This document shows, in pieces, positions 8,063 through 17,838 of a stretch of DNA of 64,000 nt. Made by a program: the position numbers and the translations under genes. The DNA lies in the NCBI GenBank assembly GCA_905221605.1, contig CAJNDS010002464.1:345358-409357 (forward strand). Reading direction: 5' to 3'. Source of the DNA: Symbiodinium natans. Lineage: Eukaryota > Sar > Dinophyceae > Suessiales > Symbiodiniaceae. Below the pieces are notes generated by a model. It saw only the letters and a program-made list of their open reading frames with translations, was not told the origin of the DNA and did not search any database. Position 1 is the stretch's first letter; each line of letters opens with the position of its first letter.

Positions 8063-11000
8063 GTTGGTGCTTGTGGTTGGGGTTTAGGGTTTAGGTTTAG
8101 GGTTTGGGGTTCGGGTTTAGGGCCTATGGGTCATGGGTATGTTGGGTGGTACCCTTTTTTCGGAGATACCGCTCTAGGTCCATGGGTTTTTTAGGGTTAG
8201 CCACGGGCGTCTTCAGACTCATGCGTCTCCAATTTACCCCCAAAGCCCCGAAGCCCTTAGCCCACAAGAGCACCTGAATACCAAAAACTCCAGCCCCTGA
8301 ACCTAAGCCCCTGAACCCCTAAACCTAAACCCCTGAACCCCAAACCGCCAAGCCCCAAACCTAACCCCTAACACCCTAACCTAACCCCTAAACCCCCTAA
8401 CCTTAAACCTCAAACCCCTAAACCCCTAAGCCCTAAGCCTAAGCCCGAACAGGGTTCAAGGTTAAGGGTTGAGGGTTTAGGGTTCAGGGATTAGGGTGTA
8501 GGGTTTGGGGTTTGCAGGAAAGGCGTTCGCCAAGCAGTCGCCTGCTGCGGGCTCTACAGCTTCGGTTGCTGGCCATGCGGTCGGGCGGCCCATGACTCAA
8601 ACCCCTAACCCCTAACCCCAAACCCGAATGTTTTCAGGCAGCCTCAACCAGGGTTTAGGTTTCGGGTTTGTCCCGTCATCCCCATACCCGAGACCCAGCC
8701 CTAAAACCCTCGCAGCGTCGTCTCTTTAACTTGCAACCCCCTGATTTCAGGAAGGCTTGTAATTTGGATCAATCTGCACTGCGAGGCTCACAGGTACTGT
8801 GAAACGCTTGTTGTAAGGACCCTGGGGTTTACGGTTCAGGGTTCAGGGTCTGGGGGTTAGGGGCCCACTAATTGAAGCGTCCTGTCGGGGTTATCGTTGT
8901 GTAGGGTATCTTATCCCCATTTGTGGGCTTCATCTGGTCCCTTGGGATAGGAAAGATTGACCGTAGAACCCCGCTGTAGGGTGGATGGGGGCCCTGTTAT
9001 GTGCTCGACTGTCATGACGAAGCCTGAGACCAGTTCATAGATGCCCGAAGTGCCTACAGAGGCTGTAAGCCAATGGGCGTTTAGGGTTTCCTGTAGGGTT
9101 TAGGATCAACACATCTCTAGTCGCAAGCGACACTTTTCTGCGCCACTTCTTACATTGCAGGTGCGTTTCTTGCTGGGAACAAGCGCAGCGACCTGAAGGA
9201 AGCGTGAGTTCCTTCCTTAACCCAGAACCCTACGAGCCTGAACCCCCACACCCCTAAACCAGAAACCCCCTAAGGCTCTAAACCCCTAAACCCTAAACCC
9301 TGAACCCTACAACCCTAGAGGCCTAGTGGGCCGTGCCATGGGTCTCCCATCAATAAAAGGCCGACTCTTAGAGGCGGAGCCCAACAACTGGGATCGTATG
9401 GAGGTTTAGGGTTTAGGGTTTAGGGTTTAGGGTTTAGGGTTTAGGGTTTAGGGTTTAGGGTTTAGGGTTTAGAGTTGAGAAACAAGGTTTATATTACTGA
9501 TCTTGGTGAGTGTGTATAAGGTTCCTTTTGAATATTTGTGAGTGTATATGCTTGGTGTCCTGTTGGGATACAAGAAATATGAACCCTACTTCAGAAACCC
9601 CATATTCCTATAATCCCCATGAGGGTGCAGGGACCACAAACCTTTTCGGGTTCTTCAAGCTCCTTCAGCCTACATCAAGCCCTCACATCACATCCCTGAC
9701 TTCATAAGATAACGCCGAATCCCCAAAGCCTCACAGACCCCTCCAAGCCACAAACCCTAAACCCCCCAACCCTAAACTACTAAACCCTAAACCCCAAAAC
9801 CCCAGACCCAGAACCCAAAGCACCTAAACCCACTCAACCCACTCAACCCACTCAACCCCCCAAACTCGGTAGCCCGGCGGTGCCCTTTTTCAACTTTTTT
9901 TGGTTCAAAGTTCCCACATTAAGTAGCAAACCCTTTTTAGGGTTTAGGGTTTAGGGTTTAGGGTTTAGGGACTAAGCCCCAAACCTCCACTCTGCAGGAC
10001 CTTCTTGGCTTGGGTGATGGAGTCCAAGCCCTGGTCGTCAGGTCTTTGGGGTTTAGGGTTTAGGGTTTGGGGTCTGGGGTTTTGGGCTTGGGTTTAGGGT
10101 TTCAGGCTTAGGGTATGGGATTTAGGGCTTAGGGTGTAGCATTGGTCAGCTGAATGCAGTAGTGTGGAGACATACCCACCCCAAGGCCACCCAACCACAA
10201 CTCGCAGTGAACAAAACCGGAGCCTGGCCAAACTAAGCCAAAGCCACTCAAAATACACATGCGACACGGGACACTGTTGGCAACTTTTTCGCCAATTTTC
10301 AAGGCACTGGGAATACTTGGCACATACTTGGTGCACTTCGGATTCGCTTTTGGTTCATCTGGATACTCGGGGCTGGAATCACTTCGGTCACTTGGGGTAC
10401 TCTGGTATTAAGTCGGCTTACGAAGTCGAAGGTGTTGGGCAATTGCATTTTGGGGGCCACTTGGGGCCGCAAGGCAGAGGATGCCGCCCTTGCAGTTTTC
10501 AGGTTGGCAAAGGGGACAGAAGGGCTCTTTCGTTGCTTCTTTCGATGTTGATGCCCAAGGGGCCCTCCCACAGGCCTTCGAGGCTCCCAACCCGGATGAG
10601 GGTTGATTTTGGACAAAGCGTTTGCAGTTACTTGGTAGCCCAGTGGTGCCCTTTACCTTTTTTTTTGGTTCTGGGTTCCCTTATAAAGTAACCCTAAACC
10701 CTAAACCCGAAACCCTAAACCCTAAAAAAGGAGTGCCCTTATTACAATACGGTAACTGGGCCACCAAAGTTCTGTTCTGTGGGCCCGCATCCCTATGCAG
10801 TCAAATCTGGGCCGGCGTGGGGCTGCGCTTTAGGGCCCTTAAGCCCAAGAAGCCCTTAAAGCCACAGACCTCGGGGCCCCAAAAAATTCTAAGCCCGTTT
10901 AAAATCCCCCAAACCCCGAGAAGCTCTGAAAAAGCCTAAAGACAGGGTTTCAGGGGTTGAGGGTTTTTATGGCTTTGGGGCTTCGAGATTTTTGGGTTTT

Positions 11001-11869
11001 TAGGGTTCGGGGTTTAAGTTTGAGACATATGGTTCTGAGGCCAGGGCGTCAGGGTGGAGGACTTTAGGGTTTTAGGGCCAGGATAGGGCTCTTTTGGAAG
11101 GTTTAATTCTTTCAGTGTAGACGTCCTAGGGTGTAGGGATGTCGGATTTAGGGTTTCGGGGGAGCTTAGCTTTCCTAAACCTCAAACCTGGTTTTTTGAG
11201 GTCAAGAGCAACCTCGAAGTGGAGGATTTCCTCAGCTACCTCTTCTGCCCTGTCTGCAGCCTCGTCCAGGAGGTGCCCGAAACGCGAGAAGTTTAGGGCT
11301 CAGGGTTTGGGGTTCAGGGCTTAGGGCTTAGGGCGTGGGCTCCCCACCTTCCCTGAAAAGGGTACAAAGTCAATGCTCATGATGCTCACCGTTTCGAGTG
11401 TTGCAGACCCTAAACCCTAAAGCCTGAACCCTGAACCCTGAACCCTAAACCCTAAACCCAACTGGTTTGGGGCTAAGGGTTTAGGGTTTAGGGTTTAGGG
11501 AATGCCCAGCTGACGGTGAGAATGCTCGTGCTATTGGCCGATTAAACACTGTAGTTAAGGGCCCAGCTGATGCTCATGATGATCATGTCACTAGGAACGC
11601 CCGGCTAATCCTAAATGATGCTCGGCGATTTGGCAAGGGCCCAGCTGATGCTCATGATGATCACCGTTTTGAGTGTTGCATGTGAACCCAGTACTCCACA
11701 TGTTCAAAAAAGCAAAAACAGCCTAAACCCTAAAGCCTAAACCCTAAACCCTAAACCCTAAACCCCCTAAAGCCTCAACCCTAAACCCCCTAACGCCTCA
11801 CGCATCCGCCAGGCCGCCCACGTGGATCGGGCCTATGCCGCTGTCCGCGTGGCGGCATCTCGGCTTTAA
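8046..11869 (+). CDS. PLAC8-family protein gene, 6 exons
   Basis: Spliced model: 8046-8062, 8518-8579, 9161-9203, 9998-10041, 11220-11272, 11813-11869 (276 nt, 91 residues plus stop). All five introns are GT-AG and phase is kept throughout. The protein reads MSAWGQ-KGVRQ, then a Cys block AVACCGLYSFGCWPCGAF, a basic stretch NKRSDLKE, a hydrophobic stretch TFLAWVM, and FCPVCSLVQEAAHVDRA before a short C-terminus. PLAC8 (Cys-rich) proteins are about 100 aa, with a C-rich CPC-like first half and a CP-x-C-x-LvQEareVD second half, and are membrane-associated. The two motifs, their order and the length fit. The first exon is very short and least certain. The biological role in this organism cannot be inferred. 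Confidence 0.6.
8518..8579 (+). CDS. PLAC8 exon 2 (Cys block 1)
   Basis: After TTTGCAG. Reads KGVRQAVACCGLYSFGCWPC and ends in phase 1 at a GT donor (GTCGGG). It holds the CxxxxxxCxxC pattern of the family. G-rich repeats lie upstream here, an exception to the usual polarity. Confidence 0.6.
9161..9203 (+). CDS. PLAC8 exon 3
   Basis: After ACATTGCAG, before a canonical GTGAGT donor. Reads AFLAGNKRSDLKE in the frame that continues exon 2. The cleanest splice context of this gene. Confidence 0.6.
9402..9475 (+). repeat. TTTAGGG telomere-like array
   Basis: About ten G-rich units within PLAC8 intron 3. Confidence 0.95.
9865..9932 (+). mobile_element. Half-element, family 1 (CTTGGTAGCCCAGT TIR)
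   Basis: Begins CTCGGTAGCCCGGCGGTGCC, then GGTTCAAAGTTCCCACATTA and AGTAGCAAACCC; the right end is missing. Same head as the copies at 10631, 15504, 16532, 32480 and 57131. Confidence 0.5.
9998..10041 (+). CDS. PLAC8 exon 4
   Basis: After CTCTGCAG. Reads TFLAWVMESKPWSS in continuing phase; donor GTCTTTGGGG, followed by TTTAGGG units. Confidence 0.5.
10631..10769. mobile_element. TIR element, family 1, with telomere-like insert
   Basis: Left end CTTGGTAGCCCAGTGGTGCC, internal GGTTCTGGGTTCCCTTATAA, right end GTAACTGGGCCACCAAAG. Between them, after AAGTAA, sit several CCCTAAA units absent from sister copies, so the array arose inside the element. Located in PLAC8 intron 4. Confidence 0.65.
11220..11272 (+). 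CDS. PLAC8 exon 5 (Cys block 2)
   Basis: Reads VEDFLSYLFCPVCSLVQE and ends in phase 0 at GTGCCC. FCPxCxLVQE is the family signature. The acceptor is the weak TCGAAG. Confidence 0.65.
11372..11680 (+). repeat. Local direct repeat GCTCATGATG...ACCGTTT(C/T)GAGTG
   Basis: Copies at 11372-11406, about 11571-11600 (partial) and 11646-11680. Each carries TGCTCATGATG with or without ATCACCGTTTTGAGTGTTGC. The surrounding GCCCAGCTGATG motif also repeats. Unknown function; within PLAC8 intron 5. Confidence 0.7.
11813..11869 (+). CDS. PLAC8 exon 6 (terminal)
   Basis: After CATCCGCCAG. Reads AAHVDRAYAAVRVAASRL and stop TAA. Joined to exon 5 it gives LVQEAAHVDRA, matching the usual family sequence after the second Cys block. 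Confidence 0.6.
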   Translation, partial: AAHVDRAYAAVRVAASRL

Positions 11870-11895
11870 TGGTTTAAGGGTTCTAGGCGTAAGGG

Positions 11896-12001
11896 TTGGG
11901 ATGTTCCCCCTTATACGAACGGTCCTTAATCGGGATTATAGTACCCCCCCCCCTTTTCTACTCCTTATGAAGACTGTTAGTATAAGGGGGTAACATCCCA
12001 A
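11896..12001. mobile_element. Short TIR element, family 2
   Basis: TTGGGATGTTCCCCCTTATA at the left and ATAAGGGGG-TAACATCCCAA at the right form inverted ends about 105 bp apart. No coding capacity. Confidence 0.75.
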
Positions 12002-12475
12002 TTTAAGGGGTTTGAGGTTGAGGATTGTCAGGGCTTGTAGGGTTATAATGGGGCTCAGGGATCAAAGGCCGCCGCTTGCGCATGATCCTAGGTCTACCGT
12101 TCAGGTTTTGGGGTTTCGGGCTTAGGGTTTGGGGTTTTGGTCTACCATTCAGGCTTTCGGGTTTTGGCATTCGGGTCTTCCAGATTTAGAGCCATGATTT
12201 AGAGTGAGGCTTGAGATCTGATCTGGAGTCTACGGTGGGAATCATACCCTTTGCTGCGGGTCCCTTTCGTAGTTTTGTTGAACAGGGATTCCTTCCATTA
12301 CGACCGCCATGCCCCCCTAAACCCCAAACCCTGAACGCTGAACCTGAAAACCTTCCGGATGACAGCCAAGAGTCCTCTCTGCCGTAACATGTAGGCTTAT
12401 TTGGCCTAAACCCTAAACCCTAAACCCTTAACCCTTGGCCCCACCCTCAAGGAAGAGAGTGCTTCTGCTATCCAG
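12002..12475. other. Intergenic: degenerate repeats only
   Basis: TTTAGGG-like variants (TTTCGGG, TTTTGGG) and unique text between the PLAC8 gene and the next exon series. No gene seen. Confidence 0.5.
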
Positions 12476-12538
12476 GTCCGCGCGGAGAAGGAGAAGGCAG
12501 CGAAGGCTCCTCTGCAGGCGCGGTGGGGCTTTCACGGG
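12476..12538 (+). CDS. Exon of unidentified gene C
   Basis: After TATCCAG; reads VRAEKEKAAKAPLQARWGFHG in phase 0 and ends at GTTGGTTTAGGG. A C-rich array lies upstream and G-rich units downstream. With 13111, 13363 and 14541 it forms a phase-compatible + strand series. Charged, probably helical; no family recognised. An earlier GC donor after LQ is possible. Confidence 0.45.
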
Positions 12539-12742
12539 GTTGGTTTAGGGTTTAGGATTTAGGGTTTAGGGTTTAGGATTTAGGGTCTGGGGCTCCGGGA
12601 ACCCTGAACCTGTTCAGTGTTTGGGTTGGGGGTGTAAGGGCCTCTGGGGTTGACAGGGCTTCTAGGGGATCCTTAACGACAGCAGCCTAAAGCCTAGACG
12701 CGCTTTACATGATGGACCCTCATAGATGCTCTTTCATAAGAC

Positions 12743-12860
12743 AGGGTTTAGGGTTTAGGGTTTAGGGTTTAGGGTTTAGGGTCTAGGGTCTAGGGTCTAG
12801 GGTCTAGGGTCTAGGGTCTAGGGTCTAGGGTCTAGGGTCTAGGGTCTAGGGTCTAGGGTT
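12743..12860 (+). repeat. TTTAGGG array passing into TCTAGGG
   Basis: Normal units for about 40 bp, then 11 units sharing TCTAGGG. This is the same substitution, on the other strand, as the CCCTAGA block at 7930. Confidence 0.95.
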
Positions 12861-12984
12861 TTAAGTCCCAAAGAGAGCCATAGTTGAGAACAGCGGCCCT
12901 GAGCCTCAGATCTTACACGGAGTGAAGCAGGAGTACCACAAAACCCTAAGCCTAAACCCCGAACCCTAAACTCCTAAACTCCTA

Positions 12985-13075
12985 AACTCCTAAACCCTAA
13001 ACCCTAAACCCTAAACCCTAAACCCTAAACCCCAAACCCTAAACTCCTAAACCCTAAACTCCTAAACCCTAAGCC
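12985..13075 (-). repeat. CCCTAAA / CTCCTAAA mixed array
   Basis: C-rich array with ACTCCTAAA variants at both ends, just upstream of the exon at 13111. Confidence 0.9.
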
Positions 13076-13110
13076 CTCTAAATGCCCCAGCTTTCACTAC
13101 CGTAGCTAAG

Positions 13111-13158
13111 GAGCGCCTGACCAAAGTTGCACCACTCCCAAGCCAACTTCGGGCCGCG
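13111..13158 (+). CDS. Exon of unidentified gene C
   Basis: After GTAGCTAAG; reads ERLTKVAPLPSQLRAA in phase 0; donor GTCTGG followed by a TTTAGGG/TTTCGGG array. An upstream acceptor at 13091 would add FTTVAK. Confidence 0.4.
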
Positions 13159-13159
13159 G

Positions 13160-13260
13160 TCTGGGTTTAGGGGTTTCGGGTTTAGGGTTTCGGGTTTAGG
13201 GTTTAGGGTTTCGGGTTTAGGGTTTAGGGTTTAGGGTTTCGGGTTTTGGGTTTGGGGTTT
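13160..13260 (+). repeat. TTTAGGG / TTTCGGG array
   Basis: G-rich array with several TTTCGGG units. Confidence 0.9.
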
Positions 13261-13362
13261 GGGGACTAGGGTCTAGGGTCTAGGATTCAGGGTTTAGGGT
13301 CTATGGGGTTTAGGGCTAGGGTTTCATCATCTACAATGGGATACCGTGACAGCCTCTGCCAG

Positions 13363-13446
13363 GAGGAAGAGGAGGACGAAGAGAACAGAAATGTGGAGGC
13401 GTCACCCCCGGGGAAAGGGGGTCTTGACTCGACCCCGAGCACTAAG
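13363..13446 (+). CDS. Exon of unidentified gene C (acidic)
   Basis: After CTCTGCCAG. Reads EEEEDEENRNVEASPPGK and then GGLDSTPSTK, 28 residues in phase 0, donor GTTGGTTTAGGG. Acidic, probably disordered. Confidence 0.45.
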
Positions 13447-13675
13447 GTTGGTTTAGGGTTTAGGGTTGGGGCGTGCCAGATGGGAGCGACTTTGTGAGGA
13501 GCGCTGTTTTTGCAGACTTACCCACAAGACCGCCCACTTACAACTTGCAACTCCCATTGAGTTGAGGGCTTAATCTCGTCTGTTTACAAAACAGCTCGCA
13601 CTGTTAATGCAAGGCATTTTAAGACGAACTTGCTATGAAACTTTTCACTGAAGCCACCTATTTAGTTGTGAGCAC

Positions 13676-14190
13676 TTGGGACACTCGGATCGCTTGGGGT
13701 CAGACTTGGGACACTTGAAGTTTTGTTTGAGAGAATTGGGAACACTTGGCTTACCCGGATCACTTGGGTCACTTGCGCCACTTGGGTCGCTTGGATCACC
13801 TAGGATGCGTGGCACACTTTCGTCACCACTGGGAACATTCGTGTTGCTTGGGTCACTGGGGGGACACTCGGGTCGCTTTGGAGGCTTTGGACGCTTTGAG
13901 CGCAGAAGGGCACTGGCACTCGGTTCCAGTTGTGTGTTGCAAGGTTCACTTGGGTCATGGTGCCACTTGGGTCAGAACACTGGCACTTGGAGCACACTTT
14001 GGGTCTCTTGGGGTGACTGGACGCTTGGGCACTGGCACTCGGCCACTTGGGACACTTAGGCCACCTAAATCACTTGGGTCACTTCGGGGCACTGGCGCTG
14101 GGGACACCTCATTCACTTGGGTCACTTGGGCTCATGTCACCCAGACGCTTGGGCCAAGTCAAACTTGTGCCACATGGGCTGAGGCTGCTT
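13676..14190 (+). repeat. CACTTGGGT-type minisatellite
   Basis: Over 500 bp of imperfect 9-18 bp units around CACTTGGGTCACTTGGG and GGGACACTTGG. The overlapping 127- and 151-residue ORFs are translations of this repeat. Weak outliers continue to about 14330, and a related text occurs at 10316-10400. Confidence 0.85.
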
Positions 14191-14192
14191 GG

Positions 14193-14276
14193 AAACCCTA
14201 AACCCTAAACCCTAAACCCTAAACCCTAAACCCTAAACCCTAAACCCTAAACCCTAAACCCTAAACCCTAAACCTA
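14193..14276 (-). repeat. CCCTAAA telomere-like array
   Basis: About 12 C-rich units directly after the minisatellite. Confidence 0.95.
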
Positions 14277-14540
14277 AAAGAACGCGTGAGTTGCTCGGGA
14301 CGTTGGGCCACTTAGGTCGCTCGGATGGCTTGTTTCGGGGTAGGGTCCGGGGAGTGTATGTCAACCAAGCTAGAAGGAATCCCCCCTTTTCTGTGTTCCA
14401 TCTCGACCATTTGGGGCTGAGGGGGCTTAGCCAAATTCCTGGTCATTCAACCCTAAACCCCAGAGCCACAGGCTGAGCAAGCCCAAAACCCTTAAACCCT
14501 AAACCCTGAACCCTGAACCCTAAACCCCCGTTGCTTCCAG

Positions 14541-14617
14541 CTTCAGGCCCCGACGCTGCAGGCGATGCTGGACGAGGGCTTCAACGCGGCCTTGGACACT
14601 GCGGCTCCCGGGCACCG
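14541..14617 (+). CDS. Exon of unidentified gene C
   Basis: After TTGCTTCCAG; reads LQAPTLQAMLDEGFNAAL and then DTAAPGH, ending in phase 2 at GTTAGGG. C-rich array before, G-rich array after. Amphipathic; no family recognised. Confidence 0.5.
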
Positions 14618-14635
14618 GTTAGGGCGTCAGGGCTT

Positions 14636-14715
14636 GCGGGTTTAGGGTTTAGGGTTTAGGGTTTAGGGTTTAGGGTTTAGGTTTTAGGGTTTAGGGTTTA
14701 GGGTTTAGGGTCTGG
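14636..14715 (+). repeat. TTTAGGG telomere-like array
   Basis: About ten G-rich units after the exon at 14541. Confidence 0.95.
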
Positions 14716-15214
14716 CACTTTGGGTTTAGGGTTTCGGGTTTGGTGCTTAAGGTTTAGGGTTTCGGGTTTTTGGTGCTTAGGGTTTAGAGGGTTTTTGTTT
14801 GGCTTTTACGGTCTTTTCTGGCCAAACCCTTAACCCTTGGGTTTGAGGTTTGGGCTTTAGGGTTTGTGGTTTGAGCGTTCGAGCTTCTGAAGGTAGGACT
14901 TTGGCATATTACATATTGAACCTCGCTGGGTTTACGAGAAATCTTCATGTTCAAGAGAGATTCAAGGGCCAACCTCGAATAGGCCCGGAAGCCCCAAACC
15001 GCAAAACCCTAAACTACCCTAAGCCCCAGTAACGAAATCCCTAAACTATCCCAATCCCTAAGCCCTAAACTACCCTAAGCCCTAAAAACTTCCCTAAACT
15101 ACCCTAAGCCCGAAACCCTAAACCTCCGGACCCTGGACCTGAACGTCAAACCCCGAAGCTAAACCCTGAACCCTAAGCCCTAAACCCCCAAACCCCGACA
15201 CCCTGACTTTGCAG

Positions 15215-15291
15215 CCTAGGTTGGCGCCTTCGATTGAAAGGCGACCATGCGAGGTTGCGACAACCGACCAGGGAGCAACCCTTCACGTTAA
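15215..15291 (+). CDS. Candidate exon, gene C
   Basis: After CTTTGCAG. Two frames are open: PRLAPSIERRPCEVATTDQG in phase 0, or LGWRLRLKGDHARLRQPTRE, which is the one that continues the phase of 14541-14617. Donor GTTAAG. Frame undecided. Confidence 0.3.
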
Positions 15292-15503
15292 GACCTTAGA
15301 CCCAAAAACAAAACCCCTAAATCCTTTGGGTGTTTAGGGTTTAAACCTCATACCCCTAAACACCTTCATCCCGAGACCCTGAACCCTAAAGCCCTAAGGC
15401 CTGCAACCAAGCTTCCAGACCTCCTGAAAGCCAAGGCATCCGCCTCCTAAATCCTGAGCCCTTTGTGCCCCAAACCTTTAAATCCCCCCACTTCAACCCA
15501 GAC

Positions 15504-15616
15504 CTCGGGAACCCAGTGGTGCCCTTTGGCCTTTTTTGCTGGTGCAAGTTTTCCCTATGAAGTAGCAAACCCCAAAAGACTACCCTTATGATTATGTGGT
15601 TACTGGGCAACCAACA
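15504..15616. mobile_element. TIR element, family 1
   Basis: Left CTCGGGAACCCAGTGGTGCC, middle CCCTATGAAGTAGCAAACCC, right GTGGTTACTGGGCAACCAAC. Inverted ends about 113 bp apart. Confidence 0.65.
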
Positions 15617-15719
15617 AAGCCCTACCCTATGTGCCCTGCATTCGCTCTAGACCGTATATTCCGTATATAATCCCTATATAACCTATGTTCCCTGTCTGTG
15701 CCCCATAAACCCAAAAACT

Positions 15720-16340
15720 TTAAACCCTAAACCCCTGTAAAAAACTACAACCCCAAGACCCTAAGCTCTAAAACCCAAAAAGCCCAAAAAACCTACAACC
15801 CCAAAACCCGAAACCCTAAAACCCAAACTCCAAACACCTACAGCCCCAAAAACCCTAAACCCTAAAACCAAAACCCCAAAAACCTCCCACAAAACCCTGA
15901 ACCCTAAAACCCAAGCCCCCAAAAACACTGAACCCTCAAAACCCCTAAAACCCGAAACCCCTTAAACCCCTGCGCCCCTAAACCCTAAACCCATAACCCC
16001 TAAACCCCTAAACCCCTAAAACCCTAAACCCTAAACCCTAAACCCCTAAACCCCGAAAACCCTAAACCCTAAATCCATAACCCCTAAACCCCTAAACCCT
16101 AAACCCCCTAAACCCCTAAACCCCTAACCCCCCTAATCCCCTAAACCCCTAAAACCCTACACCCCTAAAACCCATAACCCCTAAACCCCTAAAACCCTAA
16201 ACCCTAAACCCTAAACCCCTAACCCCCTAAACCCCTAAACCCTAAACCCCCTAAACCCCTACACCCATAACCCCTAAACCCCTAAACCCTAAACCCCCTA
16301 ACCTTTAAGCCCTAAACCCCTAAACCCTAAAACCCTAAAA
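15720..16340 (-). repeat. Degenerate then regular CCCCTAAA array
   Basis: 620 bp of C-rich telomere-like text, mostly CCCCTAAA and CCCTAAA with CCCATAACC interruptions. No gene. Confidence 0.9.
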
Positions 16341-16347
16341 CCTTCAG

Positions 16348-16443
16348 CTCCAACCCTGGCACCGGCGGATTGCCACGCGTGAAAACCTCGGGCGCGAGCT
16401 CCGGGGCCGAGGGGGAGGCATGGGTTTCCGCGGTTACTGCTAG
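16348..16443 (+). CDS. Candidate terminal exon, gene C
   Basis: After CCTTCAG. In phase 0 it reads LQPWHRRIATRENLGRELRG and then RGGGMGFRGYC to TAG. A second frame, SNPGTGGLPRVKTSGASSGA, is also open and would fit phase 2. Flanked by C-rich repeats before and G-rich repeats after. Confidence 0.35.
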   Translation, partial: LQPWHRRIATRENLGRELRGRGGGMGFRGYC

Positions 16444-16520
16444 GGTTTGGGGTTTTAGGGTTTAGGGTTTAGGGTTTAGGGTTTAGGGTTTAGGGTTTAG
16501 GGTTTAGGGTTTAGGGTTGG
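16442..16520 (+). repeat. TTTAGGG telomere-like array
   Basis: About nine G-rich units. Confidence 0.95.
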
Positions 16521-16531
16521 GTTAAGGGCAA

Positions 16532-16613
16532 CTTGATAGCCCAGTGGTGCCAGTGGCACCCGACTTTTTGGTTCTGGGTACCCTAATCCTAATATGATTA
16601 CTGGGCTACTAAG
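16532..16613. mobile_element. TIR element, family 1 (short copy)
   Basis: CTTGATAGCCCAGTGGTGCC at the left, GATTACTGGGCTACTAAG at the right, 82 bp, with TTTTTGGTTCTGGGTACCCT inside. Confidence 0.7.
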
Positions 16614-16976
16614 ACTACTGCTAGCTTAAAAACCCCCAAGTAATACACGACAACAATCCGGACACCACCCCTATACAGGAAGCACTTTCTTCTTTTTTCG
16701 CAGTTTAGGGCTTTCAGTTGGCTTTGGGATTTGTAGGGCTTTTGGGGGTGGAGAGGGTTCAGGGCTTCCTAGGGGTTTAGAGGTTTTAGGGCCTTTTAGG
16801 GTTTGGACGTTTCAGGGGTTTAGGTGTGTGGGGTTTGGGTTTCTCTGGACTTCGGGTTAGAGTTGCGGGAAAAAAGTTCCCCGAATACTCTCCCCGAAAC
16901 AGCAACCCTAAACCCTAAACCCTAAACCCTAAACCCCCTCGGCACCCCTTGCTCAAATGTATATAGATCCGGGCAG

Positions 16977-17039
16977 CGCTGCGCCTTGCCGGTGTCGGGC
17001 CCAACTCGGAAGCTTTCTCTCGACTCTGATGTTTGGTAA
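16977..17039 (+). CDS. Candidate exon, unidentified
   Basis: After CCGGGCAG; reads RCALPVSGPTRKLSLDSDVW and then TAA, or splices at GTAACA. Flanked by C-rich repeats before and G-rich after. Confidence 0.3.
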   Translation, partial: RCALPVSGPTRKLSLDSDVW

Positions 17040-17299
17040 CAGAAGGACAGGGGGGTTTGGTGTAGGTTTAGGGTTTAGGGCTTAGGGCTTAGGGCTTAGG
17101 GCTTAGGGCTTGGGGCTTTCGGCTTTCGGGTTTAGGGTTTCGGGTTTCGGGTTTAGGACGGGTTTAGGGTTCAGGGTTTGGGGGGGTTTAAGGTTTAAGG
17201 TTTATTTCGGCCCTGTTTATGGCACGGGCTGCCGGGCTGGGTTTAGAGTACCGCTTTTTGCGGAGCATTCCCTTTCTTGTCGTCATCTGCTGGGCTTAC

Positions 17300-17688
17300 A
17301 GAAGAAGAATCCCTTATGAAAGACACGTTTTCCCTGATCCCAGGTAACCTACTTCCCGTGAAGCGGCGACGCTCCGGGACGAGGGCAAAGGGACAGGAGA
17401 GGGATTGGGCGTGGATCTTCTAGAAGGCACCCACATGATGTTGCTGCAGTCTTCTGTTGTTCTGCTTTAGAAGCATAGTGCAAAGCACTCTTTCTTTGTA
17501 GGCCTCAGACTCTGTAAAGTATGAAGCATGACTTCGCCAAACAACTGTTTTGGCTCAAGTGCCCGCGTAGCTTAAAAGAAGAGCTCAGGGTAGTTTGTTG
17601 GTCTCACATTGTGAAAGCTCATAGCTGACTTCATTTGTTCTGTTTGGGCTTGTGGAGGTTCGAAAGCTATATACCTCCAACTTCGATT
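17300..17688 (+). repeat. 5' LTR
   Basis: Begins AGAAGAAGAATCCCTT and ends ACCTCCAACTTCGATT; 389 bp. It lacks the common TG...CA ends. It contains TTTTGGCTCAAG at 17548-17559, identical to the last 12 bases of the dinoflagellate spliced leader. Confidence 0.92.
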
Positions 17689-17838
17689 GGTTATCGATAA
17701 GCCGTATTAGTCTCTCCAGAGTCCCTTTGGCTGGGCTGTGCAACTGTTGCCAAAACGTCCGACGCCGATCATTGTCCGCCTGACATTGAGAAGTGGCTTT
17801 GGCATTCCATTCGTTGGAAACGTGGCGGCAAGCGTGGA

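Noticed and set aside
10164-10691. 175-residue + strand ORF with four overlapping ORFs
   Set aside because: It runs into a MITE end, is open on both strands and lies inside a PLAC8 intron; no domain seen.
13676-14201. 127- and 151-residue ORFs
   Set aside because: They cover the CACTTGGGT minisatellite in two frames; neither resembles a protein.
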